The position numbers and the translations under genes were made by a program. From NCBI GenBank assembly GCA_032622095.1, contig CP136069.1, forward strand, positions 161,871,043 through 161,935,042: a stretch of 64,000 nt of DNA, read 5' to 3'. The stretch comes from Siphonodentalium dalli (lineage: Eukaryota; Mollusca; Scaphopoda; Gadilida; Siphonodentaliidae). The notes beneath the pieces are model-generated. The model had not been told where the DNA came from. It searched no databases and worked only from the letters and a program-made list of their open reading frames with translations. This document shows, piece by piece, positions 1 through 12,000 of this stretch (position 1 is the first letter of the stretch; the number at the start of each line of letters is the position of its first letter).

Positions 1-213
1 AGTACATTATCTCAGATATGCAAATCTCTCATAGGGAGCCTTGCATATATAAGAGAAAGCCTGTACAGCCTACAAAGTCAACGTAAATATTGTCAGGCCA
101 ATGTATTCTCTTATATATTTGAGGCTCCCTATGGGAGACTCACATATATAACAGAATGTATTGGAATGAAGTTTTCGCAATATTTCAGGAAGTTCCAGTC
201 ATGGAAGGGTTAA
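1..213. mobile_element. Partial TTAA-flanked MITE (family CCCTTCCATGACTGG)
   Basis: The right end reads CCAGTCATGGAAGGG followed by TTAA (210-213), the reverse complement of the left end of the copy at 771. The left end lies outside the window. It holds one complete palindromic module (98-164) and part of another (about 20-60). The repeat is seen directly; the TTAA-specific (piggyBac/Kolobok-like) origin is inferred. Confidence 0.7.
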
Positions 214-770
214 GAAGCAAAGAAATTACATGTATGCTTTATTTCAGAGTTTGTACCGGTATTGAAAACAAATTAAAAACAATATTTTTAAATATTCATG
301 CAGACTTACAAGATCTGACATTTAGTTTTCCAGTTATTGTCGAAAGGTTTTCACAAACATTCAGCTTGCATATATTTCTTCATATAACATTGTGCACAGA
401 TATTTGTTTTCAATAATTTAACATACATATATAAATACCTCTAAACTTTCCCCTTAAGAGGTTTCCACCCATGGCCTATCTCCAGATGTAGACAGTTTTG
501 ATGGACCTATACAGAAAACTATCTAAATAAGATGGTACACCACCCGGAGGAATCTAGGCTACATGTATCTGAAGACCACATCACACATATTATATAACAA
601 TAAAAATGTCAAAAACATGACCTTGATCCTATTTTTAAGGAAAAATTTTGACCGTTCTCAGTAAGTTTTCTAATTCATTGAAATGAATAACTGCCATAAA
701 AAATACATGATCTGAACCAGTGAAAGGATAGAATGACTATTTAATTGAGAGCAACACTGCTTCAAGTATG
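214..770. other. No gene seen
   Basis: AT-rich DNA with short chance frames only; I see no motif, repeat end or splice-linked coding segment. Confidence 0.5.
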
Positions 771-1034
771 TTAACCCTTCCATGACTGGAGCTTCCTGAA
801 ATTTTGTGAAAACCCTGTGCCAATGCATTCTCTTATATATGTGAGTCTCCCATAGGGAGCCTCGCATATATAAGAGAATACATTGGCCTAACAATATTTA
901 CCTTGACTATGTAAGCCAGTGCAATCTCTTATATATGCAAGGCTCCCTATATAGGAGGTTTGCATATTTAGATAATGCACTGGCACAGGATATCTAATGC
1001 TGCACCAGCACAGCTCCTGTCATGAAAGGGTTAA
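771..1034. mobile_element. TTAA-flanked MITE, complete copy
   Basis: It starts TTAACCCTTCCATGACTGG and ends TCATGAAAGGGTTAA, giving inverted ends inside a TTAA duplication. Two palindromic modules lie inside (820-886 and 916-983). The same architecture is found at 34944-35216. It has no coding capacity. Confidence 0.8.
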
Positions 1035-1539
1035 CAGAATGTTAGTTGAGTGCTAGAAAATTGTGAGCAGCTTTCAAATGGTAGTTTTCTGTATACCGGT
1101 ACATGTAGGTCCATAAAAAAAATTCCACATCTAGAGACAGGCTATGCATGGAAACCCCTTAATAGCCAGGTTCAGCCACATGAACGTGTAATTTTGTAAC
1201 ATGTTTTGTCATTGCCAACGGAAGTCACCTGACTCATGTGACCATTGCCCATATACGTACACAGTCAAACCTTTCAGAAATTGTGTCAAACGTGTAGCAT
1301 AACTAGTACTAATACTAGTACTCATGAACATTTCTCATTTTATTCTGACCCTTCCAGTTATTTCCGTTTTTCGGAAATTGAGATATGTACACCCATCGCC
1401 AAAATCTGTAGTCCGACACCAATTATTTAACTGCATGTGTGGAGCTATCAAAGTCATTGATGCTCATTTTCATATTCAATATTGATGAGCTAACTATTTT
1501 CAGTTTTAAAATATTTAGTGAATTCTCCTTCTGCGACAC
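1035..1539. other. No gene seen
   Basis: Unannotated AT-rich sequence. The longest open frame is about 60 codons and has no recognisable content. Confidence 0.5.
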
Positions 1540-1543
1540 TTAA

Positions 1544-1995
1544 AGGTACTCAATCCAATTCGAAGGTACCCATATCATCAGATTCAAACAACAACAATTT
1601 TTTAAATGCCGCTTTGAACAGTTATCAAAATTGATTAATTGCCCAAAAATAATGCTAACCGCAGTCAACTACATGTACTAGTATAGTATAAAATTTCCCA
1701 AAACCTGTTATGTATCAACATTTTGTACAACAAAATTTGGCCGGTTTGTCAAATAACTAACACACAAAGCCTTTGATTTTAGAATTATCCATCTTCATCG
1801 GCAATTTGGTCCGAGATCGTCCACTTTATGTCAGGCCACCAAAAATTGCCAGTGATGAAATATGATAGATTTTAAAAATTGATATCTGATCACTCTGAGC
1901 TTTGATGGGAGGGTTCCTCGACTCGAATCAAAATATTTTTTACCCCCAAGCCAAAGAAATAGTAATTTGGGAGCGTTAATTCGGATTATGCATCT
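1544..1995. mobile_element. TTAA-flanked MITE, family AGGTACTCAATC, copy 1
   Basis: It is flanked by TTAA at 1540-1543 and 1996-1999, starts AGGTACTCAATCC and ends GGATTATGCATCT (imperfect inverted ends). A second copy lies at 32949-33293 with the same interior, including GATATCTGATCACTCTGAGC. Non-coding. Confidence 0.75.
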
Positions 1996-2023
1996 TTAAA
2001 TTTCAGAGAAATGTCAGTTTTAA

Positions 2024-2436
2024 AGGGGTACTGTACACTAAATCCCGCCATTTATGGGACCATCCCCTTTTATACTCAACAGAATATATGCAACAAATAA
2101 ATGAATTTGAGCCATGGATTAGTGCAAAATAAACTTGTGTGCTCTATTAACGATGCAAACCACAGGTCCCCAGAAATTTATTTTTACCCACCCCCCCCCC
2201 CCCCAATAGTACTTAATCCCATATAGGTGCCATGGCAATTATAATGAAAATGAATAAATGGCTGGAGTTATAAATCATTTTCATTATAATTACCATGTTT
2301 GTTTGCATCGTTCATAGAGCACACAAGTGTATTTTGGACTTATCCATGCTCAAATTCATTAATTTGTTGCATATTTTCTGCTGAGTATAAAAGGAGATAG
2401 TCCCATAAATTGCCGGATTTAGTGTACATTACCCCT
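2024..2436. mobile_element. TTAA-flanked foldback MITE, family AGGGGTACTGTACAC, copy 1
   Basis: TTAA duplications lie at 2020-2023 and 2437-2440. The long inverted repeat extends about 150 nt from each end, with the left arm matching the reverse complement of the right up to a C-tract near 2188-2204. A 137-bp short version lies at 34354-34490 and a remnant end near 42270-42295. Confidence 0.8.
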
Positions 2437-2440
2437 TTAA

Positions 2441-3628
2441 GTGGACAAGGGTCAACTTTTTTATTTCTCCGAGTACATCCGATAAATATTTGCATCATCT
2501 CATGCCCTATATCTACATGTACATAATTTTGAAAAAATAAACTTAGTGGAAGCTTAGGACTGAAAAATAATGCCAGGACTGCCTCAGCCTGTCAGATATT
2601 TTATGATTCTCTCTCTGACGTATATGTCCGACACTGTGGCATTGCTCAGACCTGTAATGGCTGTATATGGTATGTGAAATTTCAGGGCAATCTGACCCAT
2701 TCTGAAGAGATATGGTCAAATATATTAGGCCAATTTAGGGGGGAACCTACATATATTATCAAAATAAGTGTCTGTTTACAACGAGGTTGTAATCATGTAA
2801 TGTCAACGAAAGGCAGTTGTTTAATTTCCAACGTGTTGATGGTGCCGTGTAAATGACAGTGAAGACCGCGTTCTAATTAATGTATAATATGGTATATCAA
2901 CACGGAATTACATTAGGCTATTTTGTAGCATAACTTTAAATTTTCTTTCATATAGGCCTACGTCCACAGCTGAATAATTTTGTGTTATTTTCCCACTCCT
3001 AGTATCTGTTTGGATGTGATGTAGTTTTCCATTCGCAATGATGTTGTAAATGATGTTGTAAATAAATCACTGTTTAATTGTTTTATTTCATCAAGACATT
3101 TGTTTGTGAATAAACCAAGGTTAACTTAAGTGTGTTAAATATTGACATATTTACGAACATCGCGAAGTACTTACTAGTAGTAGATTAGAGCATGTGGTCA
3201 CTTTTCCCAGAATTTTTTTAGTTGTATGTATGTGACTTGAACAACTACATGAGGACCTCAACCAATTAGGACGTTCATACTTAAAAATAAATTTTCACTC
3301 CAGGAATGAAAGTATGACAAATTTGTTTATTTATTTATTTTATAAGCCAATATCACTTATAAGCCATTATAACTTTAATATATGACAATATGGCTAGCCA
3401 TCATATCAGTCGACAAGCACGTCATCCGCCAAAACAGGCAGGCACAAAGACATCACAATGTATCGCTGGTGGAACCTGAGGCATCGTTCTGTTTACGGTC
3501 ACCTACAGGGTATGTACATCACATTATGTTGCGCTGACAGTTTTTTTCACCATGTTGAGGAACATTTCAACCACATTGAAGTAAAGTTGTGACCGCATTA
3601 ACACTAGAAATTTATTATATACCGGTAA
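2441..3628. other. No gene seen
   Basis: AT-rich intergenic DNA without recognised genes or element ends. Short direct repeats of GATGTTGTAAAT occur near 3040-3065. Confidence 0.5.
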
Positions 3629-4032
3629 TCTATATATTTTGGAACTTCTGTCTGTATGTATATATATGTGTCTTATAGACTTGAAAACTGCTTGACCGAT
3701 CCGACTCAAATTTGGTATGTAGACCTACTTTGATCACGGGAAAAATATGGGTGCGCCCAATTTCATGTGCGACCATGTCTTTGCTCATATATTAAGCATG
3801 TTTCTGGACCTCAACCGATCCGAATTATATTTGGGATAGGCGCGTACTTTGATCATGGGAACAATATGGACCTGTCCAATTTAATGTGCAACTGTGTCCT
3901 TGACCTTGAACTCGCACATATACACTCATATAGGCAAGTTTCTGGACCGACACTGTATAGTATTCTGCCCAGACGGAGGCGATCACAAAGAAATCCCTAA
4001 ATAGCCTGAACGAAGTCGGGCACATCAGCTAG
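3629..4032 (+). mobile_element. Helitron-like non-autonomous element, copy 1
   Basis: The 5' end is A|TCTATATATTTTGGAAC and the 3' end is CATCAGCTAG|T, matching the TC...CTAG ends and A/T insertion site known for Helitrons. The interior carries a roughly 120-nt unit (GACCGATCCGACTCAAATTT...) more than once. Related copies lie at 25998-26585 (+) and 24715-24825 (-). The 3' hairpin is weak, so Helitron assignment is an inference from the ends. Confidence 0.6.
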
Positions 4033-4091
4033 TTTATAATAAAAATGTATGTTACATTTTAAAATAAATTAATAATTAATAGAAACATCAC

Positions 4092-4387
4092 GTGCCATTT
4101 CCTGTTTCTGAGCCAATATTTGAACCCCTTGAAATGAGTTCACGAACTATGTCAGAATGTCCCAGTATTGAGGCAATCTCGATTGGTGACTTTCCATCAT
4201 CGTCTCTTTCATTAATCAGATCTCCTATACAATCTTTGAACTTGTCGGTGTCGTCTTCATAACATTTTTTCAGTCGTTCGATGTCGTTTTTGTAAACACA
4301 GTGAGTGACGATGGTTGTTTCTGGAATTAACACTTCTTCTTCAGCTTGTTCTTCTTGTGGAATTTTCTCCTCCATTTGTACAGGCAT
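4092..4387 (-). CDS. ankrd45: First coding exon of an ankyrin-repeat protein, probable ANKRD45 orthologue
   Basis: On the minus strand an ATG in good context (ACCATG) opens a 99-residue frame. It has an acidic N-terminus (residues 1-25, EEKIPQEEQAEEEV), then VTHCVYKNDIERLKKCYEDD and an ankyrin repeat with DDDGKSPIEIASILGHSD and IVRELISRGSN. The order acidic leader, helical cap, ankyrin and the final ETGNG match my memory of ANKRD45, a small two-ankyrin protein linked to cilia. The frame stops shortly after a GT (ggcac|gtgatg) suitable as a splice donor, so this is read as exon 1. Later exons should lie at lower coordinates but I cannot find them; they may be outside the window. An earlier in-frame ATG at 4426 adds 13 AT-rich codons and is less likely. 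Ankyrin identity is firm; the orthologue name is moderate. Confidence 0.6.
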
Positions 4388-4524
4388 GGTGAAGAATTTG
4401 CTATGCTTATTATTATATAAATGCAACTAAAATCGTGTTCTACATGACCGAAACACCGACCTTTTTTCCCAAAACTTCTAAAATCAAATCATGTTTCTAC
4501 CGAAAACAAATGACGTATTTCCGG

Positions 4525-5895
4525 GGGACACACTAATAGTTGTAGTCCGAGTCCGAGCCCGAGCCCAGTAAAATGTGTAGTTGGGATTTTCAATTTCGTT
4601 TATTGTCGTTTATATAATTCCAATAGTGATTAATTTTGGTTTGTGGTAAGTTATACCAATTACAAATAAAAAAAACTGAAAAGATAATATGTAAGTCTTA
4701 TATTTCAACTTTTATCGACATTTTTCCTTCTCCAGCACACTAAAAGTTGTAGTTGGAAACAGCCGAGCCAGCCGCCGAGTCGCTAATTGGCTGTTAATTG
4801 CTATTGTTAGGAATATGTTGGCGGCTCAAATCAATGAATTTATGAGTGAAGACAAGAGTGTTTGCAACTTATAGTGAAATATCATCAAAGTACTGTTATA
4901 CAGTTACTTGTTGTTACAAGTGTGATCATATCACGCACAGGAATGTTTTTTTTTAAAGATGTCGCAGCTGATTGTATATGGGATAGCGGTAGGCCTATTT
5001 AAGATGAATACTTATAACTGAATACTTATCACAGAGTTGTTTACACCAAAACTGCCAAAATGAGGTTCCGTTTACCGTCTAACAGGCTACTCCAACGCCA
5101 TTGACCATCACCAAGGCAACGCCCATCAAGAAAACACCGTCCAAATCCAAGAAACGTCTGAAGTATGAGTTGCCACATATATATTCCTGACATTGATCTG
5201 CCAAGCATCGAAGAAGAAACCACCGAGTTGCCACATATTCTTGACATTGACATTAGTGACGCACGCTGAACGTGTAGCTCCTTGGTATAAACGTATCGGA
5301 AAACGAGGTAGACATCAGTCGGATTATTATAGTGTCATTATGTAAATAATATATTAATAATGTACTAATATCACGTTTTATTTCAGGTGTTATTAATGTT
5401 TTTCAAGTTTATAATTTCAGGTGTAGTTCATGGCGAAGAAGATGGAAGTCAAGGCCACAGGGCCACACACTTTCTCCTAAAGAGTAATCTTTAAAATTGC
5501 TAAACCTTCATATATTGCTTAATAAACAAAAGTCATTGTTTGTTTTTATTCCCACTACTTACCCTTTGATCTTCATGTGACCCACCACTGACTTAATCCA
5601 ATTAGCCGCCTAACAATAGCAATTAACAGCTAATTAGCGACTCGGCGGCTGGCTCGGTTGATTCCAACTACAACTTTTAGTGTGCTGGAGAACGAAAAAT
5701 GTCGATAAAAGTTTAAACATAAGACTTACAAATCATCTTTTTAGTTTTTTTTATTTGTAATTGGCATAACTTTCCACAATCCAAAATTCATCACTATTGG
5801 AATTATATTAACGACAATAAACGAAATTGAAAATCCCAACTACACATTTTACTGGGCTCGGGCTCGGACTCGGACTACAACTATTAGTGTGTCCC
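4525..5895. mobile_element. Foldback DNA element with perfect 8-bp target duplication
   Basis: The target duplication ATTTCCGG is present at 4517-4524 and 5896-5903. The ends GGGACACACTAATAGTTG and CAACTATTAGTGTGTCCC are inverted repeats, and the inverted arms run about 280 nt (to about 4800 and from about 5600). A second, inner copy of the terminus (CACACTAAAAGTTGTAGTTG) lies about 215 nt inside each arm. An 8-bp duplication fits hAT or Merlin superfamilies; which one is not resolved. The centre (5060-5280) holds a degraded coding-like stretch rich in Lys/Ser/Pro (KKTPSKSKKRLK), possibly a remnant of the internal gene. It lies about 140 bp upstream of the ankyrin gene start. Confidence 0.85.
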
Positions 5896-5903
5896 ATTTC
5901 CGG

Positions 5904-6760
5904 TGTTGACCAGAAGCAATCAAATCTAGGAATCGCAAAATGACAAAAACGAAACGCATGCATGTTTAATTACGGATCATCACTGCCACAATGAATCGAT
6001 GACAGTAAGTGTTTCGTAATTTCCAAGCGCCATCCGCAACTCATTCGATAATAGATTCTCCATTAAGATCGATGTACGTTGTGTTCAGTTAAAAATCTAT
6101 CTATACACTCTGGTAAATCTATCTATACACTCTGGTAAATCCTGCGGTATATTACCATTGCGTACAAAATAATAACCACCAATTTTGAGATTGGTTGGAC
6201 TCCACCTTGAAAAGTTGTTTCCTTTTTGTACTTAATTATACAAAAACCCAACCCACCTAAATTCTTGTCCCTGGTTGAAATACGTTTTGTATGATCGGTA
6301 GTGTAAGTCCGAACTGCTACAAAGACAACATATCAGACTTTATTCTAGCAATATAGGACCTAGATTCATACTATTATTCCCCGTGTATCACTTCAATTCA
6401 CTTGTATATTATTGTATAGCATTACCTCACCTAATTCAAAATTAAATTATATATGTGTTATTGGCTGCCACATGACATTAATAATAGAGAATGTAGAACT
6501 CAGTTATTCACAAAATCCATCTCTGAATGGAACCAACCCATATAAAAGCACCCTGGTTGTATAGAGCGCCACATTTTGAAGTAACTGACAATAATTGTTT
6601 AAGTAAAGCGTTGTTTTAAGGGCGGTTTTTCGTCGAGGAAATCTATATAGACTAAATAACGGATGTGCTAAAAAATATATAAAATAGTACGAACATTTAA
6701 AGAGCGTATTAAAGAGAATTATTATTGAAGAAGTGATTTACTACAGTATGTTCAGAATTA
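5904..6760. other. No gene seen
   Basis: AT-rich DNA. A short perfect duplication (ATCTATCTATACACTCTGGTAA) occurs near 6095-6140, and a partial copy of the AACGCTCTTTAT motif near 6699. Nothing else recognised. Confidence 0.5.
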
Positions 6761-6764
6761 CACA

Positions 6765-7505
6765 GAATTTCATGGGGTTTTCCTATGTACGGTATGTCCT
6801 TTTTCACCAGAATTTTGATACAGTAAAGTGAGGTAAACCATGCCATTATGTTCATGGTATTTACAAGGGTATGCTTTTTACATGGGTGTACATGCATGGG
6901 TTTTACCAGAGTTTATCATTGTTAACCTGAATTTACCATTGTTTACTTGGAATTACAACGGTCTGTCCATTTTAAATGGCTTTTACCAGAGTATATCACT
7001 GTATCTAAAGTGAAGTACACCATGCCCTTACATTCCTGGTATTTACAAGGGTACTTTTTTTTTAACATGGGTGTATACATGGGTTTTACCAGTGTTTTTC
7101 ATTGTTAACCTGAATTTACCATTGTTTACTTGGAATTACAACGGTCTGTCCATTTTAAATGGCTTTTATGTGAGTGGGTATGTATACATCGTGCCCTTAC
7201 TTTCATGGAATTTACAAGGGTGTCTTTTTTACAAGGGTCTACATGGATTTTACCCGAGTATATCATCGTAAACCTGAATTTACCATGCCTTTACTTGGAA
7301 TGTACAAGGCTATGTCATTTTACATTTTTGGGTTTTAACATAGCTTTTATTAGAGTATATCAGATTGTAAACCTGACTTTACCAAGTTAAACTAAGGTTT
7401 ACCGGGCTTTTACAAGAGTGTTTTTATTGTAAATCTGACTTTACCTCATTTTACCGGAGTAAAACCTAGTAAACCATGGTTTACCGGGCTTTTACCAGAG
7501 TGTGG
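6765..7505. repeat. Degenerate tandem repeat, about 100-185-bp spacing, TTTACCAGAGT-rich
   Basis: Related units start near 6835, 7018, 7186 and 7282 with a CCATGCC-TTAC-TTC-TGG core, separated by repeated phrases such as TTTACCAGAGT and TTTACAAGGGT. The open frames here are repeat by-products. Confidence 0.65.
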
Positions 7506-7930
7506 TATTTTATAAGGGCTTCCAAATCCTTCCGGGCCCCAAATTCCTAATAAATCATCAGAATGAACCTAACATATATTTGTTATTGATAAGTTGCGCT
7601 TTATAGGTACATATATATTTCATGCAGTTCGTTCGAGTTTACTAACACGCGACAATGTTAAATTTCTAGAAATGACGTTTCTTTGGTGTCCAGAAATAGA
7701 TAGTTGATGGACGATGACATTGACTTTTAAATAAATCGATCAGGCTTTGAATTTGGGATTAGAATTTTTAAAACTAGCTTTTCTGTATCATGTTTTATGG
7801 TTGTCAATAATGAAGATAAAGAAGGAAGGGATATAATATTTAGTGCTGTCAACAAATTTGATAGTGTTTTTGACGCCATTTCCAGGGTTATTTTCCCCAG
7901 ACTTCGTGTGATTTCATCTAAAGTGGGTTA

Positions 7931-8394
7931 TGTGACCCGCCATATCAAATCCAGTCGTAAGTCGGGATTTTTTTTACCCTGTGCCAATGCATTCTCTTAT
8001 ATATGCGAGTCGACCATAGGTCGCCTCGCATATATAAGAGAATGCATTGGCCTAACAATTTTTATAATTTGTTTTAAATAAATGTTTCTTACAATTTTTA
8101 GGACATAAAATTAAAAAAACATACATTACCCTGCAGGGAGCCCCACACAAATATAGAAGCATAAAGAAGAGTGTCGTCTGCTCATGTGTGTCTGGGGCTC
8201 TGTATATGGGTGAAATTATAAAATTGTTAAAGAATACAAGAAAAAATTATTAAAATTGTAAAAAATTGTTTAGGCCAATGCATTCTCTTGTATATGCGAG
8301 GCGACCTATGGTCGACTCGCATATATAAGAGAATGCATTGGCACAGGGTAAAAAAAATCCCGACTTACGACTGGATTTGATATGGCGGGTCACA
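7931..8394. mobile_element. TA-flanked foldback MITE, family TGTGACCCGCC, copy 1
   Basis: It is flanked by TA at 7929-7930 and 8395-8396, as in Tc1/mariner-type insertions. The inverted ends are TGTGACCCGCCATATCAAAT and its complement; arms extend about 130 nt and each contains the palindromic module (7984-8050 and 8275-8341). A second copy at 25070-25510 has its interior in the opposite orientation. Confidence 0.85.
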
Positions 8395-8396
8395 TA

Positions 8397-9035
8397 TGTG
8401 AACCTTCTTGTAATATATAATGGAAGTCAGAAGAAAAAAGTTCTCAGATCCCTGTTGTATAAACATATACGCGTCTTGTTTGTGAATTGTGTCATGTGCC
8501 ATTGATTGCTGCCATAAATATGACGTTTTGTCGCCCTTGATCTACGCATGCATATATTGTCCAGTAGTAAACGGGGTAAACTTTCTTCCACGAGAAAGCA
8601 GATGACAAAACTAACATTTAGTAACAGGACAGGGGATGGATTTAAGTTTTTGTGGCCCAATGGATATAGTGGTATCTATCATCTGAATAGGTTACTGTGT
8701 CAACATAATTATGCAGACCTGGTGGACTCATTGTTCGGTCTCATTCGCCTGTGTGCACTGGTCCACATTTCGAAATGGAAAGGAACATTAATATCAGTTA
8801 GTCTTAGCATGATGTTATATAAGGCGGGTGGTGACATTGAGCATTATAGCCCTATATAACTGACGAACTCGGCATGGGATTTTAACAAACGAGAACGATG
8901 GGAATGTCGCGTTTGAAACAAAATTCTCTGCATCGACCGGTAAGGGGCGTGTGCTTCAAACTCAGAAATAGGAATTTTAACTAATAGTTGTGAGAAAACG
9001 ATCACTAATCAGTTAATGATTTATTGTGTCGCCTG
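8397..9035. other. No gene seen
   Basis: A 103-codon open frame at 8548-8859 has no recognisable domain and no supporting splice or promoter pattern. Otherwise unannotated. Confidence 0.4.
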
Positions 9036-9039
9036 GTCG

Positions 9040-12000
9040 ACCCGAAGAAACAAGTTACATGAACATGAACACATAAGGACATAGACACATTAGTGAAGTA
9101 GATTAAGTCAAATTTTCAAGGCAATTGTTCAAATTGTGACTAAAGAATGAAACTTTGCACATATGTACATGTTCACATACTTTTGATATTAGATATGGAG
9201 CCGTGCTGAAATTTCACTAAAACCCCTCTTTTAATGGGTTTTTCGAATTTAAAGAGCGTTTAGTGATTATATAATTTATTAAATGTCGATATTAATCTTA
9301 CCATGAAATATGCGATTTTAAATTAGGCATATACAATAAGTATGACTCTGGGAGATATAATGCCACATTTTTATGGTAAAATTGGAACTCCCCGTCCAAG
9401 ATGGCTGTCAAAATGGCGGCTGAAAGAGGAAATTTGACGCTTTTCACTAATATCTTCTAGATCAGGCTCTGCTGTATGGAACTGGTTACGGAATGTGACA
9501 TTATTTTGTATTGTTCGTGTTAAGTGATCATTGGAGCAATGAAATATGCCATTTTTGTGACCCCCAGTCTCATCCGAACGCTCAATAATTCGGTTATACA
9601 GAACTCGGTATGAAATTTCACCAAAAATCACCGTTAGGATTCTAGTCATATTTTAACAAGAAATTGACAGAACTGTGCAAATTACGTGTGGCATACAATT
9701 ACTTATGAATATTTCAACTCAATGGAACAAAAATTGTCATCTTGTCTGAAAATGTCGGCCAAAACCTGGAAAATGGTCAATATTGCCCCATCATGTAATG
9801 TAATCGCTTACAAGTTGTGGATGACAAATGCTATGCTGTCTTATATACATTAAATTCTAACAGTTTTAATGCACATTGGCTAAGTGTTAGTAATGTAACC
9901 ACTGACATTACCAGAATTATTGGATTTTTATATCACAAACTTGACATCAAAATCGGCAAAAAAATAACTTTTCAGGTTTGGACCATTTATTCAAGTAAAG
10001 GAATTATTTTTGGTATCACTAATGTGTTTTTAGATATCATTACTGAAGATGGCTTCCAAAATGGTAAAATGTGGGGTTTTTTTTTACACATATCCCGAGC
10101 AGTATTCTCTGTTCCCAAGAGTTGGCAAATTGTATCTCACTTGGTTATTAACCATGTTACTTACTCCACTGACTGCTACATCTTTCATTGTCCTTGTCCC
10201 TATACCTTCTGAGGGATGACAAATTCATTTTAAATGACGTACTGTAGTGTCTTTTGGGACTCTGGCCATATTTTTGAACGGAAATGGGCAGAACGTCCAA
10301 ACGGAACTGAGTGAAACCATAGTATGCGGCTATTCTCAACCATTAGCACAAAAATCAACTTAATATATAGTGTATGTCAAAATGGCATAGATTTCTCATA
10401 GATGAGGTGAATAGTTGTACAGGGAGTTATTGTATGGTCATGAATGATATGAAGGAGTAGCCTCTTTGTGGGGACCTGCGAATCGTTCATTTTAGGTCGA
10501 ATCGAATCTCGAACCGAATCAGGGATGTGGTTTCGAATCGAGCCGAATCTCGAATTATGATACCGTAAAATAAACACACGCTGAACTTTTATCAATAATA
10601 TGAATCAAATTAATCGAGTTCACGAATGGTATCCTTTTAATAAAAATGCTTATTGAGACACTAATCGGTTATCTGTGTTTTATTCATTCTGTCAGTATTT
10701 ATTTTGGAATGCTCGATCGTAGGATAATGCGCAGTAGCCAACAACATGCGACTGTGATCAAAACGGATTTCGTGAATTCTATCAGATTCCGAAAATCCTA
10801 TTGAAAATGAAAGTAAGATTCCGAGAATCCCACAGGTAGCTCTAATCAGGCAAGATTACAGAAAATAGTTCCCAAATAAATATCACTGTAAACTTTATAT
10901 TAAAAATAATTAATAACTTCAAATCGATCATAAACACCACTTGTTATTAGCAAGTGAAATGTTGTCTTAGAATTAAAAACACTAAGTGGAACCGCAGTAT
11001 ATCCACGATGAAATTGTCTTTGACACCACTACATTGTTTACAAAAGAACGTGCCACACATGCATGACGTCATATATTCCATCCAGTCGGTACATTCCGTT
11101 ATATTTTAATTGTGATTGACTTTTAAAATGTCTTTTTTATAATTATGGCCTCTATGGGTGGACTATAATTGTTATCTAAATTGGTATATTGGTATATCAA
11201 TTGGTGAGGTGTATATGTAACTTTGATTGGCTCTATGGTCATGGGGGTGTATGTGTATATCTTGAGTGGATATATGGTCATATGTGTGAAGAAAAGGTAT
11301 ACATGCAGGGAGTGACTGTATGGCCAATAGTGAGTTGCTGCATGTTGTTTTGCTATATCTAGAAGGTCTATATGGTCAATGGTGAGGTGTCGATGTATAC
11401 CTGGCGTGATTCTATAATAGACATTGGTGGGGTGTAAATGTACATTGTATATACTTATTGGCTATATGACCAATGTTGAGGTGAATTGGTAAACAAGGAC
11501 TGACTATGTGACCACAAATGTCGTTTATGGGTATACAGTGAGTGGCTGAATTGTCTTGAGTGAGGCGTATATTCAAGCCTGGGGTGTGCGAATGGCCATA
11601 TGTGCAGGACATTTGTATATACACAACGGTTGGGTGCCCATTTGTGAGGTGTATATCGATACGAGGAGTTAGTCTATGGTTATGGTTGCAGTGTATATGT
11701 ATATCTTGAGTGGATATATGGCAATAAATGTGGCAAATAGATATACAGGGAGGGAGTGTATGGTCAATGTTGAGGCGAATTAGGTATAAAGAAGTGACTG
11801 TATGTATGATCACGAATATATATAGTCATGTGTGCGGATTACGTGTAAACCAAAATGTGGTTATATGGTCATGGGTGAGGCGTATATGTATAAAGCGATT
11901 GGCTACATGATCATTTGTGTGGTGTTTATGTATATATAACATGATAGTATGGTCATGGGTGAGTTGTGCAGTTGGACCTTCGGTGGCTATCACTTTCCAT

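Noticed and set aside
9817-10212. 131-codon plus-strand frame
   Set aside because: Lies in the arm of an old inverted repeat; no recognisable content, and the mirror arm does not conserve the frame.
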